This document shows, piece after piece, positions 1 through 15,947 of a stretch of 64,000 nt of DNA. A program made the translations under genes and the position numbers. Source of the DNA: Sphingomonadales bacterium (GTDB lineage Bacteria > Pseudomonadota > Alphaproteobacteria > Sphingomonadales > Sphingomonadaceae); assembly GCA_028871475.1 (NCBI GenBank), contig JAGWMZ010000001.1, positions 310,001-374,000 on the forward strand. Direction: 5' to 3'. Position 1 is the first letter of the stretch; each line of letters opens with the position of its first letter. The notes beneath the pieces are model-generated. The model did no database searches. It was given only the letters and a program-made list of their open reading frames with translations, and was not told where the DNA came from.

Positions 1-1755
1 GGTAGCACCCGGAACCATAGCCCAGTTGCCCGGCCCCTGCCCTTTCCCAATCTTCCACGCTCATCACATGCCCCTCGCCATTGAGCCACAGCCCCCTCAC
101 AGGGAATTGTTCGAACCGCATGGCACGCTGCGCACGCCATGCCGAAAGGCGCGCGACATAGGCCTCAAGCTCCATGTCGCGACGGGTCCAGTCGACCCAA
201 CCGATCGGGCTGTCCTGACAATAGGCATTGTTGTTGCCCATCTGCGTGCGGCCAAATTCATCGCCCGCCGTCAGCATGATGGTGCCGGTGCTGGCAAACA
301 GCGTGCCGATCATCGCCTTGACATCGGCCCGCCGGCGCGCGGCCACCTGCGGATCATTGCTCGGCCCCTCCACGCCATTGTTCCAGCTGTGGTTCTCGCC
401 ATGGCCATCGCGGTTCTGCTCGCCATTGGCCCAGTTGTGCCGCTCTTCATAGGAAACCAGATCAGCCAGCGTGAAACCATCATGCGCGGCCAGGAAATTG
501 ACGCTGCGGCAGGCCTGCTCGCCAAAGATGTCGCTGCTGCCGGCCAGGCGCGTGGCCAGCGCGCCAATGCTGCCCTCCCCCTTCCAGAAGCGGCGGACAT
601 CATCGCGATAGACGTCATTCCATTCGAGCCAATTGTCCGGAAAACGCCCCAGCTGATAGCCGCCCGGCCCAATGTCCCACGGCTCGGCGATCATCACGCG
701 GTCAGCGAGCGAAGGGGCCGCCGCGATCTCGGCGAAGATCGGCGCCTGCGGGTCAAAACCGGGCCCCCGCGCCATCACCGGGCCTAGATCAAAGCGAAAA
801 CCATCGACCCCGGCATGGTCGACAAAATGGCGCAGTGTCGCCACGGCCAGCGCCCGCACATGCGGATTGGCGAAATCCAGCGTGTTGCCACAGCCGGTAT
901 CGTTGATCAGCCGCCCTTCGCCATCATGGGCATAGGCGCCATTGTCCAGCCCGCGCAGCGACAGCACCGGGCCCAGAACATCGGTCTCGCCCGTATGGTT
1001 GAACACGAGGTCGAGGATCACCCCAATCCCCTCGGCATGCAGCGCCGCGACCGTATAGCGCAATTCGGCCAGCCCGCCCGGGCACAGACCGGGATCGAGC
1101 GCCATCATCGTGACCGGATTATAGCCCCAGAAATTCCGCAAGCCCAGCGGCGGCAAATGGCGCTCATCACACCAGGCGATGATCGGCATCAATTCGACCG
1201 CGCTGACCGAGAGCTTTTTCAGATGGGCAATGATGGCAGGATGCGCCAGCGCGCCGACCGTGCCGCGCAAGGCATCGGGCAGCGCCGGATGGCTGTGGGT
1301 AAAGCCGCGCACATTCAGCTCATAGATCAGCCCGCCGCGCTGAAAACGGGGAGGCGCATGCGGCACAAGCGACAGCTCACCCGGCACGATCGCTCGTGGC
1401 ACCAGCGCCGCCGTGTCCGCGCCATAAAGCGAGAGGCGCGGATCATAGACAAAGCGCCGGTCGATTTCGATGGCATAGGGGTCGACCAGCAACTTGGCGG
1501 CATCGAACCACAGGCCCTTGTCCGGCGCCCATTCGCCATGCGCGCGATAAGCATAACGCGCGCGCGCCAGATCACCCTCCACCACCGCATGCCACACATC
1601 ACCGCGCCGGTGCATGGGCACGCGCTGCTCGGTTTCACCGGCAAAGAGGCACAGATCCACACCCTGCGCCCGGGGTGAGCGCAGGGCGAAATGGGTCTGC
1701 ACCCCTTCGCCTCCGCACACCACATGGGCGCCCAGCCCTGGATTGTTTTGCATCA

Positions 1756-1756
<1 letters not shown>
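1..1756 (-). CDS. glgX: Glycogen debranching enzyme GlgX (3' end cut by window edge)
   Basis: GlgX hydrolyses the alpha-1,6 branches of phosphorylase-limited glycogen in the cytoplasm. About 585 codons are visible and the frame is still open at base 1; family members are usually 650-700 residues. The GH13 motifs appear in order: LVFNHTGE (about residue 250), GFRFDLG with the nucleophile Asp (about 320), MIAEPWDIG with the acid Glu (about 357), and AAHDGFTLADLVSY (about 424), the last being typical of GlgX/isoamylase-type enzymes. The N-terminal 120 residues fit a CBM48 domain. The start is the first of two adjacent ATGs; it shares one base with the pgm stop (TGATG), so translation is probably coupled. 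It is the last visible gene of the glg operon. Confidence 0.95.
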
Positions 1757-4939
<3,183 letters not shown>

Positions 4940-4940
4940 C

Positions 4941-6209
4941 CTATTGCCCTGCCAGATATTGATCCATCATGGTCCGCGTGATGAGGCATACACCATTTTC
5001 AGTGCGCCGCCAGCGCCTTGCATCCAGTTCGGGGTCTTCTCCCACCACCAGCCCCTCAGGAATGCGCACGCCCGAATCCACGACAATGCGATTGAGCCGC
5101 GCGCCCCGCCCGATGTTGCAATAGGGCAGGATCACCCCTTCGCTGACCTTGGAATAAGAGCCCATCTTGACGCCCGTGAACAGCAGCGAGCGATAGGCCG
5201 TGGCGCCCGAGACGATGCAATCCTGCGAGATGAGCGAGGAAATGGCCGACCCGCGCCGCCCTTCCTCATCATGGACGAATTTGGCCGGGCTGGCGACGAC
5301 CTGATCGGTCCATATCCGCCATTCGCGGTCATACATGTTGAGCGCGGGGACGACATCGGTCAGGTCCAGATTGGCGTCGAAATAGGCGTCCAACGTCCCG
5401 ACATCGCGCCAGTATTCGCCGATTTCCTCCGACGCCCTCACGCAGCTTTCGGTGAAGCGATGCGCCACCGCCTTGCCGCCCTTCACGATCTTGGGAATGA
5501 TATCATTGCCGAAATCGCGACTGGAATTGGGGTCGGCGGCATCCTCGCGCAGCAGATCGAAGAGGAAGCGCGTGTCGAACACATAGATGCCCATGCTGGC
5601 CAGCGACCAGCCGGGCTTGCCGGGGATTTCGGGCGGATTGGCAGGCTTTTCGACAAAGGCGGTGATCGTATCCGCCTCATCCACGCCCATCACGCCAAAG
5701 CCTGTCGCCTCCTTGCTGGGCACGACAAGGCAGCCGATCGTCACATCCGCGCCGCTGTTGACATGCTGGCGCAGCATCAGCTCGTAATCCATCTTGTAGA
5801 TGTGATCGCCCGCCAGAATGACCATATATTTGGGCGCATGGGCCGCGATGATGTCGATGTTCTGATAGACCGCGTCCGCCGTGCCCTCATACCACTGGCT
5901 TTCCGACACGCGCTGGCTGGCGGGCAGAATGTCGAAACTTTCGTTACGTTCCGGGCGCATGAAGTTCCATGCACGGTTCATGTGGCGGATAAGGCTGTGC
6001 GCCTTGTATTGCGTGGCCACGCCAATGCGGCGGATGCCCGAATTGATGGCGTTGGAGAGGGCGAAGTCGATGATCCGGCTCATGCCGCCGAAATAGACAG
6101 CGGGTTTGGCGCGATTATCCGTCAATTCCTTCAGGCGGCTGCCCCGGCCGCCCGCCAGAACATAGGCCATGGCGTCACGCGCCAAAGGTTGGCCATAGCT
6201 ATCCCTCAT
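4941..6209 (-). CDS. glgC: Glucose-1-phosphate adenylyltransferase (ADP-glucose pyrophosphorylase)
   Basis: Makes ADP-glucose from ATP and glucose-1-phosphate, the committed and usually allosterically controlled step of glycogen synthesis. The 422-residue protein has the nucleotidyltransferase loop [15 protein letters not shown] at about residues 16-30, [10 protein letters not shown], the catalytic [10 protein letters not shown] near residue 135, and a C-terminal left-handed beta-helix with the expected [21 protein letters not shown] segments. The ATG overlaps the glgB stop (ATGA). A second in-frame Met just before YVLAGG would remove 13 residues, but the overlapping start fits the coupling seen elsewhere in this operon. 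Confidence 0.97.
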   Translation of the reverse strand: MRDSYGQPLARDAMAYVLAGGRGSRLKELTDNRAKPAVYFGGMSRIIDFALSNAINSGIRRIGVATQYKAHSLIRHMNRAWNFMRPERNESFDILPASQRVSESQWYEGTADAVYQNIDIIAAHAPKYMVILAGDHIYKMDYELMLRQHVNSGADVTIGCLVVPSKEATGFGVMGVDEADTITAFVEKPANPPEIPGKPGWSLASMGIYVFDTRFLFDLLREDAADPNSSRDFGNDIIPKIVKGGKAVAHRFTESCVRASEEIGEYWRDVGTLDAYFDANLDLTDVVPALNMYDREWRIWTDQVVASPAKFVHDEEGRRGSAISSLISQDCIVSGATAYRSLLFTGVKMGSYSKVSEGVILPYCNIGRGARLNRIVVDSGVRIPEGLVVGEDPELDARRWRRTENGVCLITRTMMDQYLAGQ

Positions 6210-8428
6210 CCCCTCGTCTCCTTATTGCCCCCGACCCGCCCGGGAATCTGATCATAAGTGGTTGAAGCCTCGTCATGTTCCGGCTGGCCATTATATTCCA
6301 GCATGATCGTGGCGAGCGGCGGCAGGGTGAGAACTGCCCCGCCCTGCCGCGCATGGGCCATGCCCATATTGCCGACACCGCTGCCGCCATAGATGCCGGC
6401 ATCGGTGTTCATGATCTCGGCCCAGCGCCCGTCATGCGGCAGAGGAACGCTGTAGCCGGTGAGCACATTGGGCGTCATATTGGCGATGACGGCAATGGGA
6501 TTTTCGCCCGGCGCCTTGCGCAACCATGCAAACACGCTGTTCTGCGCATCGTCCACGATCAGCCATTCGAACCCTTCGCCCTCGCAATCGCGCGCATGCA
6601 GGGCGGGTTTTTCGCGATAGAGCCGGTTGAGGTCGCGCACCACCGCCTGCACGCCCTGATGGGGCGCATATTGCAGCATCTCCCAATCGAGCGCGCGTTC
6701 CTCGCTCCATTCACGGCGCTGGGCGAACTCCTGCCCCATGAAGAGCAGTTTCTTGCCCGGATAGCCCCACATCAACCCGTAATAGGCGCGCAGATTGGCG
6801 AATTTCTGCCAGTCATCGCCCGCCATCTTGTTGATGAGGCTGCCCTTGCCATGGACCACCTCGTCATGGCTGATGGCCAGCACGAAATTCTCGCTGAAGG
6901 CGTACATCAGGCCGAAGGTGATGTCCTGATGATGATATTTGCGGTGGATGGGGTCGCGGCCCATGTAGCCCAGCGTGTCATGCATGAAGCCCATGTTCCA
7001 CTTGAAGCCGAAACCCAGCGCCGTGGCGCGGCCATCGGTCTCATAGGCTGGCTGGGTCACGCCGGGCCAACTGGTTGATTCCTCCGCGATGGTGAGGAAA
7101 CCGGCATGGCTGGCGTGGACCGCGCGGTTCATGGCGCGCAGGAAATCCACCGCCTCCCAGTTCTCGCGCCCGCCCTGGTCGTTAGGAATCCATTCCCCCG
7201 CCTCGCGGCTGTAATCGCGATAGAGCATCGAGGCGACGGCATCGACCCGCAAGCCATCGACATGGTAACGCTCGGCCCAGAACAGCGCATTGTTGACGAG
7301 GAAGGAAAGCACTTCGCGCCGCCCGAAATTGTAGATCAGCGTGTTCCAGTCGGGCTGATAGCCCAGCCGCGGATCTTCATGCTCATACAGTGCCGTGCCG
7401 TCGAAACGGGCAAGGCCATGGGCATCGGTGGGGAAATGCGCGGGCACCCAGTCCAGAATGACGCCGATGCCCGCCTGATGCGCGCCATCGACGAAACGGG
7501 CAAAGCCTTCCGCATCGCCGAAACGGGCCGAGGGGGCATAGAGCCCCGTCGTCTGATAGCCCCAGCTTGGATCATAGGGATGCTCGGAAACGGGCAGGAA
7601 CTCGATATGGGTAAAGCCCATGTCCACCACATAAGGGATCAGGCTGTCGGCCATCGCGTCCCAGGTCTGGAACCAGCCGTTCTCGTCGCGCTGCCAGCTT
7701 CCCGGGTGAACCTCATAGATGCTGATCGGCACGCGGCGCGCGTCCAGACGCGCCCAATGGGCACGGTGCGCCTCATCCTGCCAGTCGATCTTCACCGGAT
7801 GGGCAGTGATGCTGGCGGTGGCGGGGCGCAATTCGCTGGCCAGCGCGAAAGGGTCGGCTTTCAGAGGCTGAACGGTGCCATCGGCTCCCACGATGCGGTA
7901 CTTATATGCCCGGCCCGTGCCGATGTCCGGGATGAAAATTTCCCAGATACCGGTGTCGGTCCGGCGACGCATCACATGACGCGCCGGGTCCCAATCGTTG
8001 AAATCCCCCACCAGCGCCACCAGCCGCGCATTGGGCGCCCAGACCGCGAAATGCACGCCATCGGCGCCTTCATGATGGATGAGGTGTGCGCCCAGCTTGT
8101 CGAACAGGCGCAGATGGCTGCCCTGCCCGATGAGGTAATCGTCAATCGGCCCCAGCACCGGGCCGAATGTATAGGGATCGGTCACCTGCCATTGATGCGC
8201 GCCCTTGCTGACATGGTAACGCAAAGGCTGGGGCGCGCCGGCAATGGCCCCCTCGAACACCCCCTGCCCCACGCTCTCCAGCCGCCCCAGCGGCGCACCG
8301 GACAGCGAAAAGGCCTCAACCCTGTCAGCCCCAGGCAGGATCACCCGGGCAAAGGCTCCTTGCGGCCCCTGATGCACCCCCAAGAGGGAAAACGGATCAG
8401 CGTGGTGCCCTGCGATCAGGGCTGACAT
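6206..8428 (-). CDS. glgB: 1,4-alpha-glucan branching enzyme
   Basis: GH13 enzyme that introduces alpha-1,6 branches into glycogen. After a CBM48-like region ([20 protein letters not shown]) come the catalytic-barrel motifs: [31 protein letters not shown] with the nucleophile Asp near residue 395, IAEEST with the acid Glu near 449, and [12 protein letters not shown] near 519. From the ATG at 8428 the protein is 740 residues, close to E. coli GlgB (728). A GTG at 8449 that overlaps the glgP stop as GTGA would add seven residues and match the coupling style of the operon, so the exact start is uncertain. Longer upstream frames overlap glgP and are rejected. Confidence 0.95.
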   Translation of the reverse strand: MSALIAGHHADPFSLLGVHQGPQGAFARVILPGADRVEAFSLSGAPLGRLESVGQGVFEGAIAGAPQPLRYHVSKGAHQWQVTDPYTFGPVLGPIDDYLIGQGSHLRLFDKLGAHLIHHEGADGVHFAVWAPNARLVALVGDFNDWDPARHVMRRRTDTGIWEIFIPDIGTGRAYKYRIVGADGTVQPLKADPFALASELRPATASITAHPVKIDWQDEAHRAHWARLDARRVPISIYEVHPGSWQRDENGWFQTWDAMADSLIPYVVDMGFTHIEFLPVSEHPYDPSWGYQTTGLYAPSARFGDAEGFARFVDGAHQAGIGVILDWVPAHFPTDAHGLARFDGTALYEHEDPRLGYQPDWNTLIYNFGRREVLSFLVNNALFWAERYHVDGLRVDAVASMLYRDYSREAGEWIPNDQGGRENWEAVDFLRAMNRAVHASHAGFLTIAEESTSWPGVTQPAYETDGRATALGFGFKWNMGFMHDTLGYMGRDPIHRKYHHQDITFGLMYAFSENFVLAISHDEVVHGKGSLINKMAGDDWQKFANLRAYYGLMWGYPGKKLLFMGQEFAQRREWSEERALDWEMLQYAPHQGVQAVVRDLNRLYREKPALHARDCEGEGFEWLIVDDAQNSVFAWLRKAPGENPIAVIANMTPNVLTGYSVPLPHDGRWAEIMNTDAGIYGGSGVGNMGMAHARQGGAVLTLPPLATIMLEYNGQPEHDEASTTYDQIPGRVGGNKETRG

Positions 8429-8445
8429 GGCCTGCTGCGATGGGT

Positions 8446-10881
<2,436 letters not shown>

Positions 10882-11189
10882 AGGCTCACTCCCCGAAACT
10901 GACCGACGCGCGAGCGCATCCCTAAAGCGGCGCGCGAGGCCGGTTGACCATATGCCTCATCCGGCAGAAAGGCGCCGCCGCACCGACGATTCGGCGCCTT
11001 GCGCGTCTTCCCTCATCCTCTTTTCCAAACCTTCGTTCAGCGAGGCTAGGCCAGAGATGGGGGCCGACACAAGCGCCATCCTTGCGCGTTACACGTTTTT
11101 TCTCACCAGCCCGGCGCGTCTGGACGCAACAATCTGACAATCACCCGCCAAACCGGGCAAAACCGGCAGAATTGCGCTTTGGTTGCGGG
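10882..11189. other. Spacer between rsh 3' end and glgP; presumed glg promoter region
   Basis: These 308 bases separate the rsh stop from the glgP start, both on the minus strand. The only clear signal is the GGGGAG ribosome site of glgP. The glg operon promoter must lie here or further upstream, but I cannot assign a -35/-10 pair with confidence, and I see no hairpin with a U tract for rsh. No open frame here looks like a gene. Confidence 0.5.
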
Positions 11190-13283
11190 TCAGAGCCGCT
11201 CGGCCTGAGCCACCGCATCGCTGGCCCGCAGCGAAGAGACGATGCGGGTGAGATGAGCCAGATCATCCACCTCCAGATCGACCTCATAGCTGCCGAACAG
11301 ATCATCACGCGCGATCATCTTCAGACTGGCGATGTTGGCCTTGGTGCTGGCGATGATGCCGGTCACCTCGGCCAATGTGCCGGGCCGGTTGTAAAGCACG
11401 AAGCGCAACCGCCCGATGGCCCCGCTGCTGCGCTGCCCCCATGACAGGTCGAGCCAGTCATGGTCATGCCCGCTCGCCAGTTCATCACAGGCGATCGAAT
11501 GCACCTCGATCCCCACCCCCGGCTTACGCAGGCCCACGATCCGGTCACCCGGCACCGGATGGCAGCATTCGGCCAGATGGAAGGCAAGGCCCGGCGTCAG
11601 CCCCTTGATGGAAATCGCCCGCTCCTGCCGGGGCGAATGTTCGCCGCTGGCCAGTGTCTTGGTGCTGCCGGGCAGCACGGCTTCCATCACCTCGACATCG
11701 CTCAGCTTGGCGCTGCCGATGGCGACCAGCATTTCTTCCTCGCTGCGGAAGCCCAGGCGCTTGACCGCCTCGCCCCGCGCTTTCTTGCCCACCTTGCTGG
11801 GCAGGCGCTCGACCAGTTCATCGAAAAGGTCAGCGCCGATGGCGGCGATCTCGCTGCGCTCATGCGCGCGCACCGCGCGGCGAATGGCGGCGCGCGCCTT
11901 GCCCGTCACTGCATAGCCCAGCCAGGCCAGTTGCGGGCTGGCGCTGCGGTTCTTGATGATTTCCACCACATCGCCATTGCCCAGCGGCGTGCGCAGCGGC
12001 ACATGGCGACCGTTGATCTTGGCCCCCACCGCCATGCTGCCAAGATCGGTGTGCACCGCATAGGCAAAGTCGATGGGCGTCGCCCCCTTGGGCAGCTGGA
12101 ACAGCGCGCCCTTGGGCGTGAAAGCGAAAATGCGATCCTGATAGATCGCCATCTTGGTGTTTTCGAGCAGTTCCTCGGCATCATGGCTGGCATCGACCAC
12201 TTCGATCAGATCGCGCAGCCAGCCCACCTGCCCATCGGGCGCCGATCCGCCCTGCTTGTAGCTCCAATGCGCGGCAAGGCCGTATTCATTGGTGGAATGC
12301 ATGTCCCATGTGCGGATCTGCACCTCCATGCGCATCGCCTTTTCATAGATCAGCGATGTGTGCAGCGACTTGTAGCCGTTGCTCTTGGGCGTCGAGATGT
12401 AATCCTTGAAGCGGCCCGGAATCATCTGCCAATGGGTGTGGAGAATGCCGATCGCACGATAGCAATCCTCAACATCATCGACCAGCACGCGAAACGCCAT
12501 GATGTCGGTGATCTTGTCGAAAGCGACATGGCGCTCGGCCATCTTGCGCCAGATCGAATAAGGATGCTTTTCGCGCCCCCAGACCTGACATTTCAGCCCC
12601 GCCTCATTGAGCGCCTGACTGATGGCAAGGGCAATCTCGTCCACCTGCGTGCCGCCCTGCTCGCGGATCTGGCGCAGGCGGGCGGTGATGGTCTCGTAAG
12701 CCTCGGGCTCAAGCTGCTGGAAGGCGAGAAGCTGCATCTCGCGCATATATTCATACATGCCCACGCGTTCGGCCAGCGGGGCATAGATTTCCATCGTCTC
12801 CTTGGCGATGCGGCGGCGCTTGTCTTCGCTCTTGATGAAATGCAGCGTGCGCATGTTGTGCAGCCGGTCCGCCAGCTTCACCAGCAGCACGCGCAGATCC
12901 TCGCTCATCGCCAGCAGGAACTTGCGCAGATTTTCCGCCGCGCGCTCCTGATCGGTCATCGCCTCGATCTTGGACAGTTTCGTCACGCCATCGACAAGGC
13001 GCGCCACATTGGGCCCGAACAGCTTTTCCACCTCGTCGATGGTGGCCAGCGTATCTTCCACCGTATCGTGAAGCAGCGCGGTGATGATGGTTTCCTGATC
13101 GAGCTTCAGCTCGGTCATCAGCCCGGCCACTTCCACCGGATGGCTGAAATAGGGGTCACCGCTGGCGCGTTTCTGGCTGCCATGCTTTTGCACCGTATAC
13201 ACATAGGCACGGTTCAGCATCGCCTCGTCCGCATCCGGGGCGTAGGATAACACTCTTTCGACAAGTTCGTATTGGCGCAACAT
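11190..13283 (-). CDS. rsh: Bifunctional (p)ppGpp synthetase/hydrolase (RelA/SpoT family)
   Basis: Makes and degrades the alarmone (p)ppGpp in response to starvation. The 697-residue protein has an N-terminal HD hydrolase domain with an intact HDTVEDT (about residue 72), a synthetase domain with GRFKDYISTPKSNGYKSLHT (about 290), a TGS domain (QLPKGATPIDFAYAVHTDLG), a helical region, and a C-terminal ACT domain. RFKD is the RxKD signature of bifunctional enzymes rather than the ExDD of monofunctional RelA. The ATG at 13283 gives MLRQYELVERV, a normal family N-terminus; the frame stays open to 13514, but the extra 77 residues are not family-like. No clear ribosome site precedes the ATG. Confidence 0.95.
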   Translation of the reverse strand: MLRQYELVERVLSYAPDADEAMLNRAYVYTVQKHGSQKRASGDPYFSHPVEVAGLMTELKLDQETIITALLHDTVEDTLATIDEVEKLFGPNVARLVDGVTKLSKIEAMTDQERAAENLRKFLLAMSEDLRVLLVKLADRLHNMRTLHFIKSEDKRRRIAKETMEIYAPLAERVGMYEYMREMQLLAFQQLEPEAYETITARLRQIREQGGTQVDEIALAISQALNEAGLKCQVWGREKHPYSIWRKMAERHVAFDKITDIMAFRVLVDDVEDCYRAIGILHTHWQMIPGRFKDYISTPKSNGYKSLHTSLIYEKAMRMEVQIRTWDMHSTNEYGLAAHWSYKQGGSAPDGQVGWLRDLIEVVDASHDAEELLENTKMAIYQDRIFAFTPKGALFQLPKGATPIDFAYAVHTDLGSMAVGAKINGRHVPLRTPLGNGDVVEIIKNRSASPQLAWLGYAVTGKARAAIRRAVRAHERSEIAAIGADLFDELVERLPSKVGKKARGEAVKRLGFRSEEEMLVAIGSAKLSDVEVMEAVLPGSTKTLASGEHSPRQERAISIKGLTPGLAFHLAECCHPVPGDRIVGLRKPGVGIEVHSIACDELASGHDHDWLDLSWGQRSSGAIGRLRFVLYNRPGTLAEVTGIIASTKANIASLKMIARDDLFGSYEVDLEVDDLAHLTRIVSSLRASDAVAQAERL

Positions 13284-13533
13284 CGTGCTTATAGTGTGGG
13301 CGATGGCCCGGTGCGGAGCAAGTGCTATTGGCCAATTCGTGTCATCGCCCCGGTCGTTTTGCCCCAAGCGGGCCCAGCGACCGAGATGACCGGCCCCTTT
13401 ACGCCATGGCTTGGCGGGCGAGATCGCCAAGGCGGCGTTCGCCCCTTGCCAGCGCGGGCGGCCAGCGCAATAAAGCACGCCATTCGCGTATCGTTCATTG
13501 CGCGCACAAGACAAATCAGGGATCCTTCACGAC

Positions 13534-15378
13534 ATGACCCATCGCCGCCCTCTCGCGCGCCTGTCCTCCTTGCCGCTCATCGCGCTCAGCCTGCTGGCCA
13601 CACCCCTGGCCGCGCATGAGGACGATTGGGTCGATGCCATGGGCGCGGGGGCGCAGGCCACTACGAAGGGGTCGCAAACCGCCACTGCCCCCACCATACC
13701 CGAAGCCGACATGCCGCTCGACCCGCGTTTTTCGGCCGACCGCATCAAGGCCGACGTCGGCTTCTTCGCCGACGACCTGCTGCTGGGGCGCGACACGGGC
13801 AGCATCGGGCATGAGATCGCCACACGCTATGTCGCCGCGCGCTTCACCGGCCTTGGCCTGACGCCCATGGGCGACGAAAGCGGCGACAAAGCCCATGGGG
13901 GCCGCAGCTATCTCCAGCGCATCACCTTCCAGAAGACCGCGCGCGCGCCCGGCGCCTCGGGCATCGACCTCATCGGCGCGGACGGCAAGACCGTCACCTT
14001 CGCGCAGGGCAAGGATGCGATGGTGGGCATTTCGGTCACCGAGCCGAAGCTGGATGTCGCCGCGCCGCTGGTCTTTGCCGGCTATGGGCTGGAAAACGCC
14101 CGCTATGGCCTCGACGATTACAAGGGCCTCGATGTGAAGGGCAAGATCGTCGTCGTCTTCGGCGGCTTCCCCGCCGGCCTGCCTTCGGAAGAAGCCGCGC
14201 ATATCACCGCCTCCAAGGCCAGGGCCGCGGCAGCCCATGGCGCGATCGGCATGATCTCGCTGGGGACCAACGCCACGCTGAAAACCCGCCCGTGGGAGCG
14301 CACCCTGCAATATGCCAACACCCCGCGCTTCAGCTGGGTGGAGACCACCGGCCCCAATGCGGGCAAGGCGCATGAGGAAAGCGAAGGCCTGCGCGCCAGT
14401 GGCGCTCTCGATGATACTGCGGCCGCAGCGCTGCTGGCCGGCGCGCCCAAGTCACTCGCCCAGCTGCGTGCGCTGGCCGACAAACCCTGGGTTTCGGGCA
14501 AGCCCTATCCGCTCAAGGGCTTCGCGCTGAAGGGCTCGGCGCGGATCTATGGCGAATTTGCCGCCACCCGCGTCACCAGCCCCAATGTCGCGGCCATGAT
14601 CCCGGGCTCCGACCCCAAGCTGCGCGACCAGTATGTGGTCCTCTCGGGCCATATCGACCATCTCGGTGTCGACCCGGCCAAGCCCGGCGAACCGGCCGAC
14701 CCGCTGGACCCGGCCAACACGCGTGACCGCATCTACAATGGCGCGATGGACAATGCGGCGGGCACCTCCACCCTGCTCGAAGTAGCCCGCGTGATGCAGG
14801 AAGAGGCCAAGGCCGGCCATGGGCCGCGCCGCAGCGTGATCTTCCTCGTCTCCACCGGCGAGGAAAAGGGCCTGCTGGGCGCCGATTACTTCGCCCGCCA
14901 CCCCGCCGTGCCGATCGACAGGATCGTGGGCAATGTCGACCTCGACATGCCGGTGCTGCTCTATCCTTTCACCGACGTCATTGCCTTTGGCGCCGACCAT
15001 TCGACGCTGGGCAAGATCGTCGCCGATGCGGGCAAGGCGATGAAGGTGATCCTCGCGCCCGACCCGATGCCCAACGAGACGATCTTCGTGCGCTCGGACC
15101 ATTATCGCTTCGTGGTGCAAGGCGTGCCCGCCGTGTTCCTGGCAACGGGCTATGCCAATGGCGGGGCGGCCAAGTGGGGCGATTTCTTCGCCCATACCTA
15201 TCACAAGCAGGGCGATGACATGAGCCAGGCCTTCGACTGGCGCGCGGGCGCCCGCTTTGCCGAAGCCAACTGGCGCATCACCAGCGCCATGGCCGACGCC
15301 GACACGCCGCCCCTGTGGTACAAGGGCGACTTCTTCGGCGACATTTTCGCGCCCAAGGCGGCACGCGCGGACAAGTAA
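13534..15378 (+). CDS. Secreted M28-family zinc metallopeptidase with PA-like insert
   Basis: A predicted exported aminopeptidase of 614 residues. The N-terminus (SSLPLIALSLLATPLAA, then HEDD) is a Sec signal peptide. Expected zinc and catalytic residues of M28 are present in order: GHIDHLG (about residue 373), MDNAAGTS (405), STGEEKGLLG (443), NVDLDMP (469) and THTYHKQGDD (557). Residues about 150-300 fit a PA (protease-associated) domain inserted before the peptidase core. The gene is divergent from rsh. The ATG at 13534 has only a weak ribosome site; an upstream TTG at 13498 is the alternative. Substrate is unknown. A second M28 gene lies 0.6 kb downstream on the other strand. Confidence 0.9.
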   Translation: MTHRRPLARLSSLPLIALSLLATPLAAHEDDWVDAMGAGAQATTKGSQTATAPTIPEADMPLDPRFSADRIKADVGFFADDLLLGRDTGSIGHEIATRYVAARFTGLGLTPMGDESGDKAHGGRSYLQRITFQKTARAPGASGIDLIGADGKTVTFAQGKDAMVGISVTEPKLDVAAPLVFAGYGLENARYGLDDYKGLDVKGKIVVVFGGFPAGLPSEEAAHITASKARAAAAHGAIGMISLGTNATLKTRPWERTLQYANTPRFSWVETTGPNAGKAHEESEGLRASGALDDTAAAALLAGAPKSLAQLRALADKPWVSGKPYPLKGFALKGSARIYGEFAATRVTSPNVAAMIPGSDPKLRDQYVVLSGHIDHLGVDPAKPGEPADPLDPANTRDRIYNGAMDNAAGTSTLLEVARVMQEEAKAGHGPRRSVIFLVSTGEEKGLLGADYFARHPAVPIDRIVGNVDLDMPVLLYPFTDVIAFGADHSTLGKIVADAGKAMKVILAPDPMPNETIFVRSDHYRFVVQGVPAVFLATGYANGGAAKWGDFFAHTYHKQGDDMSQAFDWRAGARFAEANWRITSAMADADTPPLWYKGDFFGDIFAPKAARADK

Positions 15379-15425
15379 TCTGACTCCCCGCATGGTCCCA
15401 CCAGGCTGCCATGCGGAGACCATGA

Positions 15426-15463
15426 AAAACCGGCGTGAAGAGCATCCCCTTCGCGCCGGTTTT
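15426..15463. terminator. Bidirectional intrinsic terminator between convergent genes
   Basis: The arms AAAACCGGCGTGAAG and CTTCGCGCCGGTTTT pair over 15 bp with one G-U, around an 8-base loop. Each arm carries its own A/T tract, so the structure can end transcription of the M28 gene (+) and of the small secreted protein gene (-). Confidence 0.85.
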
Positions 15464-15493
15464 CTATGAGCGACAGCCCGCTGATTCAGGCCG

Positions 15494-15799
15494 TCAGGCG
15501 GCGCATTTGATGAACTTGCCCTTCGAGTCCTTGCAAGGGCCCTTCTTGGCAGCCGGCTTCATCGCAGGCGCCATTGCGGGCTTCATCGCCGGAGCCGGCT
15601 TCATGGCAGGGGCTGGCTTCATGGCAGGGGCCGGCTTCATCGCGGGAGCAGCCTTGGCCGCCTTGGCACCGGGAGGAAGAGCGCCGGGCGTGCCGCATTT
15701 GGCAAACTGGCCCTTGGCATTACGGCACTGCGAGGCTTCGGCGGTGGCGGGCAGAGCCATGATCGCCATCATGACCATGGGCAGAATCAGTTTCTTCAT
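15494..15799 (-). CDS. Small secreted APAMKP-repeat protein with two Cx9C motifs
   Basis: I do not recognise a characterised family. The 101-residue product begins with a clear signal peptide (MKKLILPMVMMAIMALPATAEA) behind a good GGAG ribosome site, so the ATG at 15799 is preferred although the frame is open to 16030. The mature protein has a cysteine motif CRNAKGQFAKC, a low-complexity middle with five copies of APAMKP, and a second motif CKDSKGKFIKC as the C-terminus. Both cysteine pairs are Cx9C with a shared KGxFxKC core, suggesting two disulfide loops joined by a flexible Pro/Ala/Lys linker in the periplasm or outside (inference). The basic linker might bind nucleic acid or envelope polymers, but nothing proves it. 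Confidence 0.8.
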   Translation of the reverse strand: MKKLILPMVMMAIMALPATAEASQCRNAKGQFAKCGTPGALPPGAKAAKAAPAMKPAPAMKPAPAMKPAPAMKPAMAPAMKPAAKKGPCKDSKGKFIKCAA

Positions 15800-15947
15800 G
15801 TCACTCTCCTCAAGAGACAAGCCGCCACACCCTGCGCACAAACGTGGGGCTGCGACAGGGCGCAAACTATGGTGCCGCCGATGACGCGTCAATGAACCTG
15901 AAGCACCACACAAGAATTTACACGCCGCATCGTTCAGGCTGGCAAGA

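Noticed and set aside
11190..13514. Longer rsh reading frame starting at 13514
   Set aside because: The extra 77 residues are low-quality sequence, and MLRQYELVERV at 13283 is the normal family start.
15435..15884. Plus-strand frame with GAGFMAGAGF repeats
   Set aside because: It is the complement of the APAMKP repeats in the small secreted protein gene, which has the signal peptide and ribosome site.
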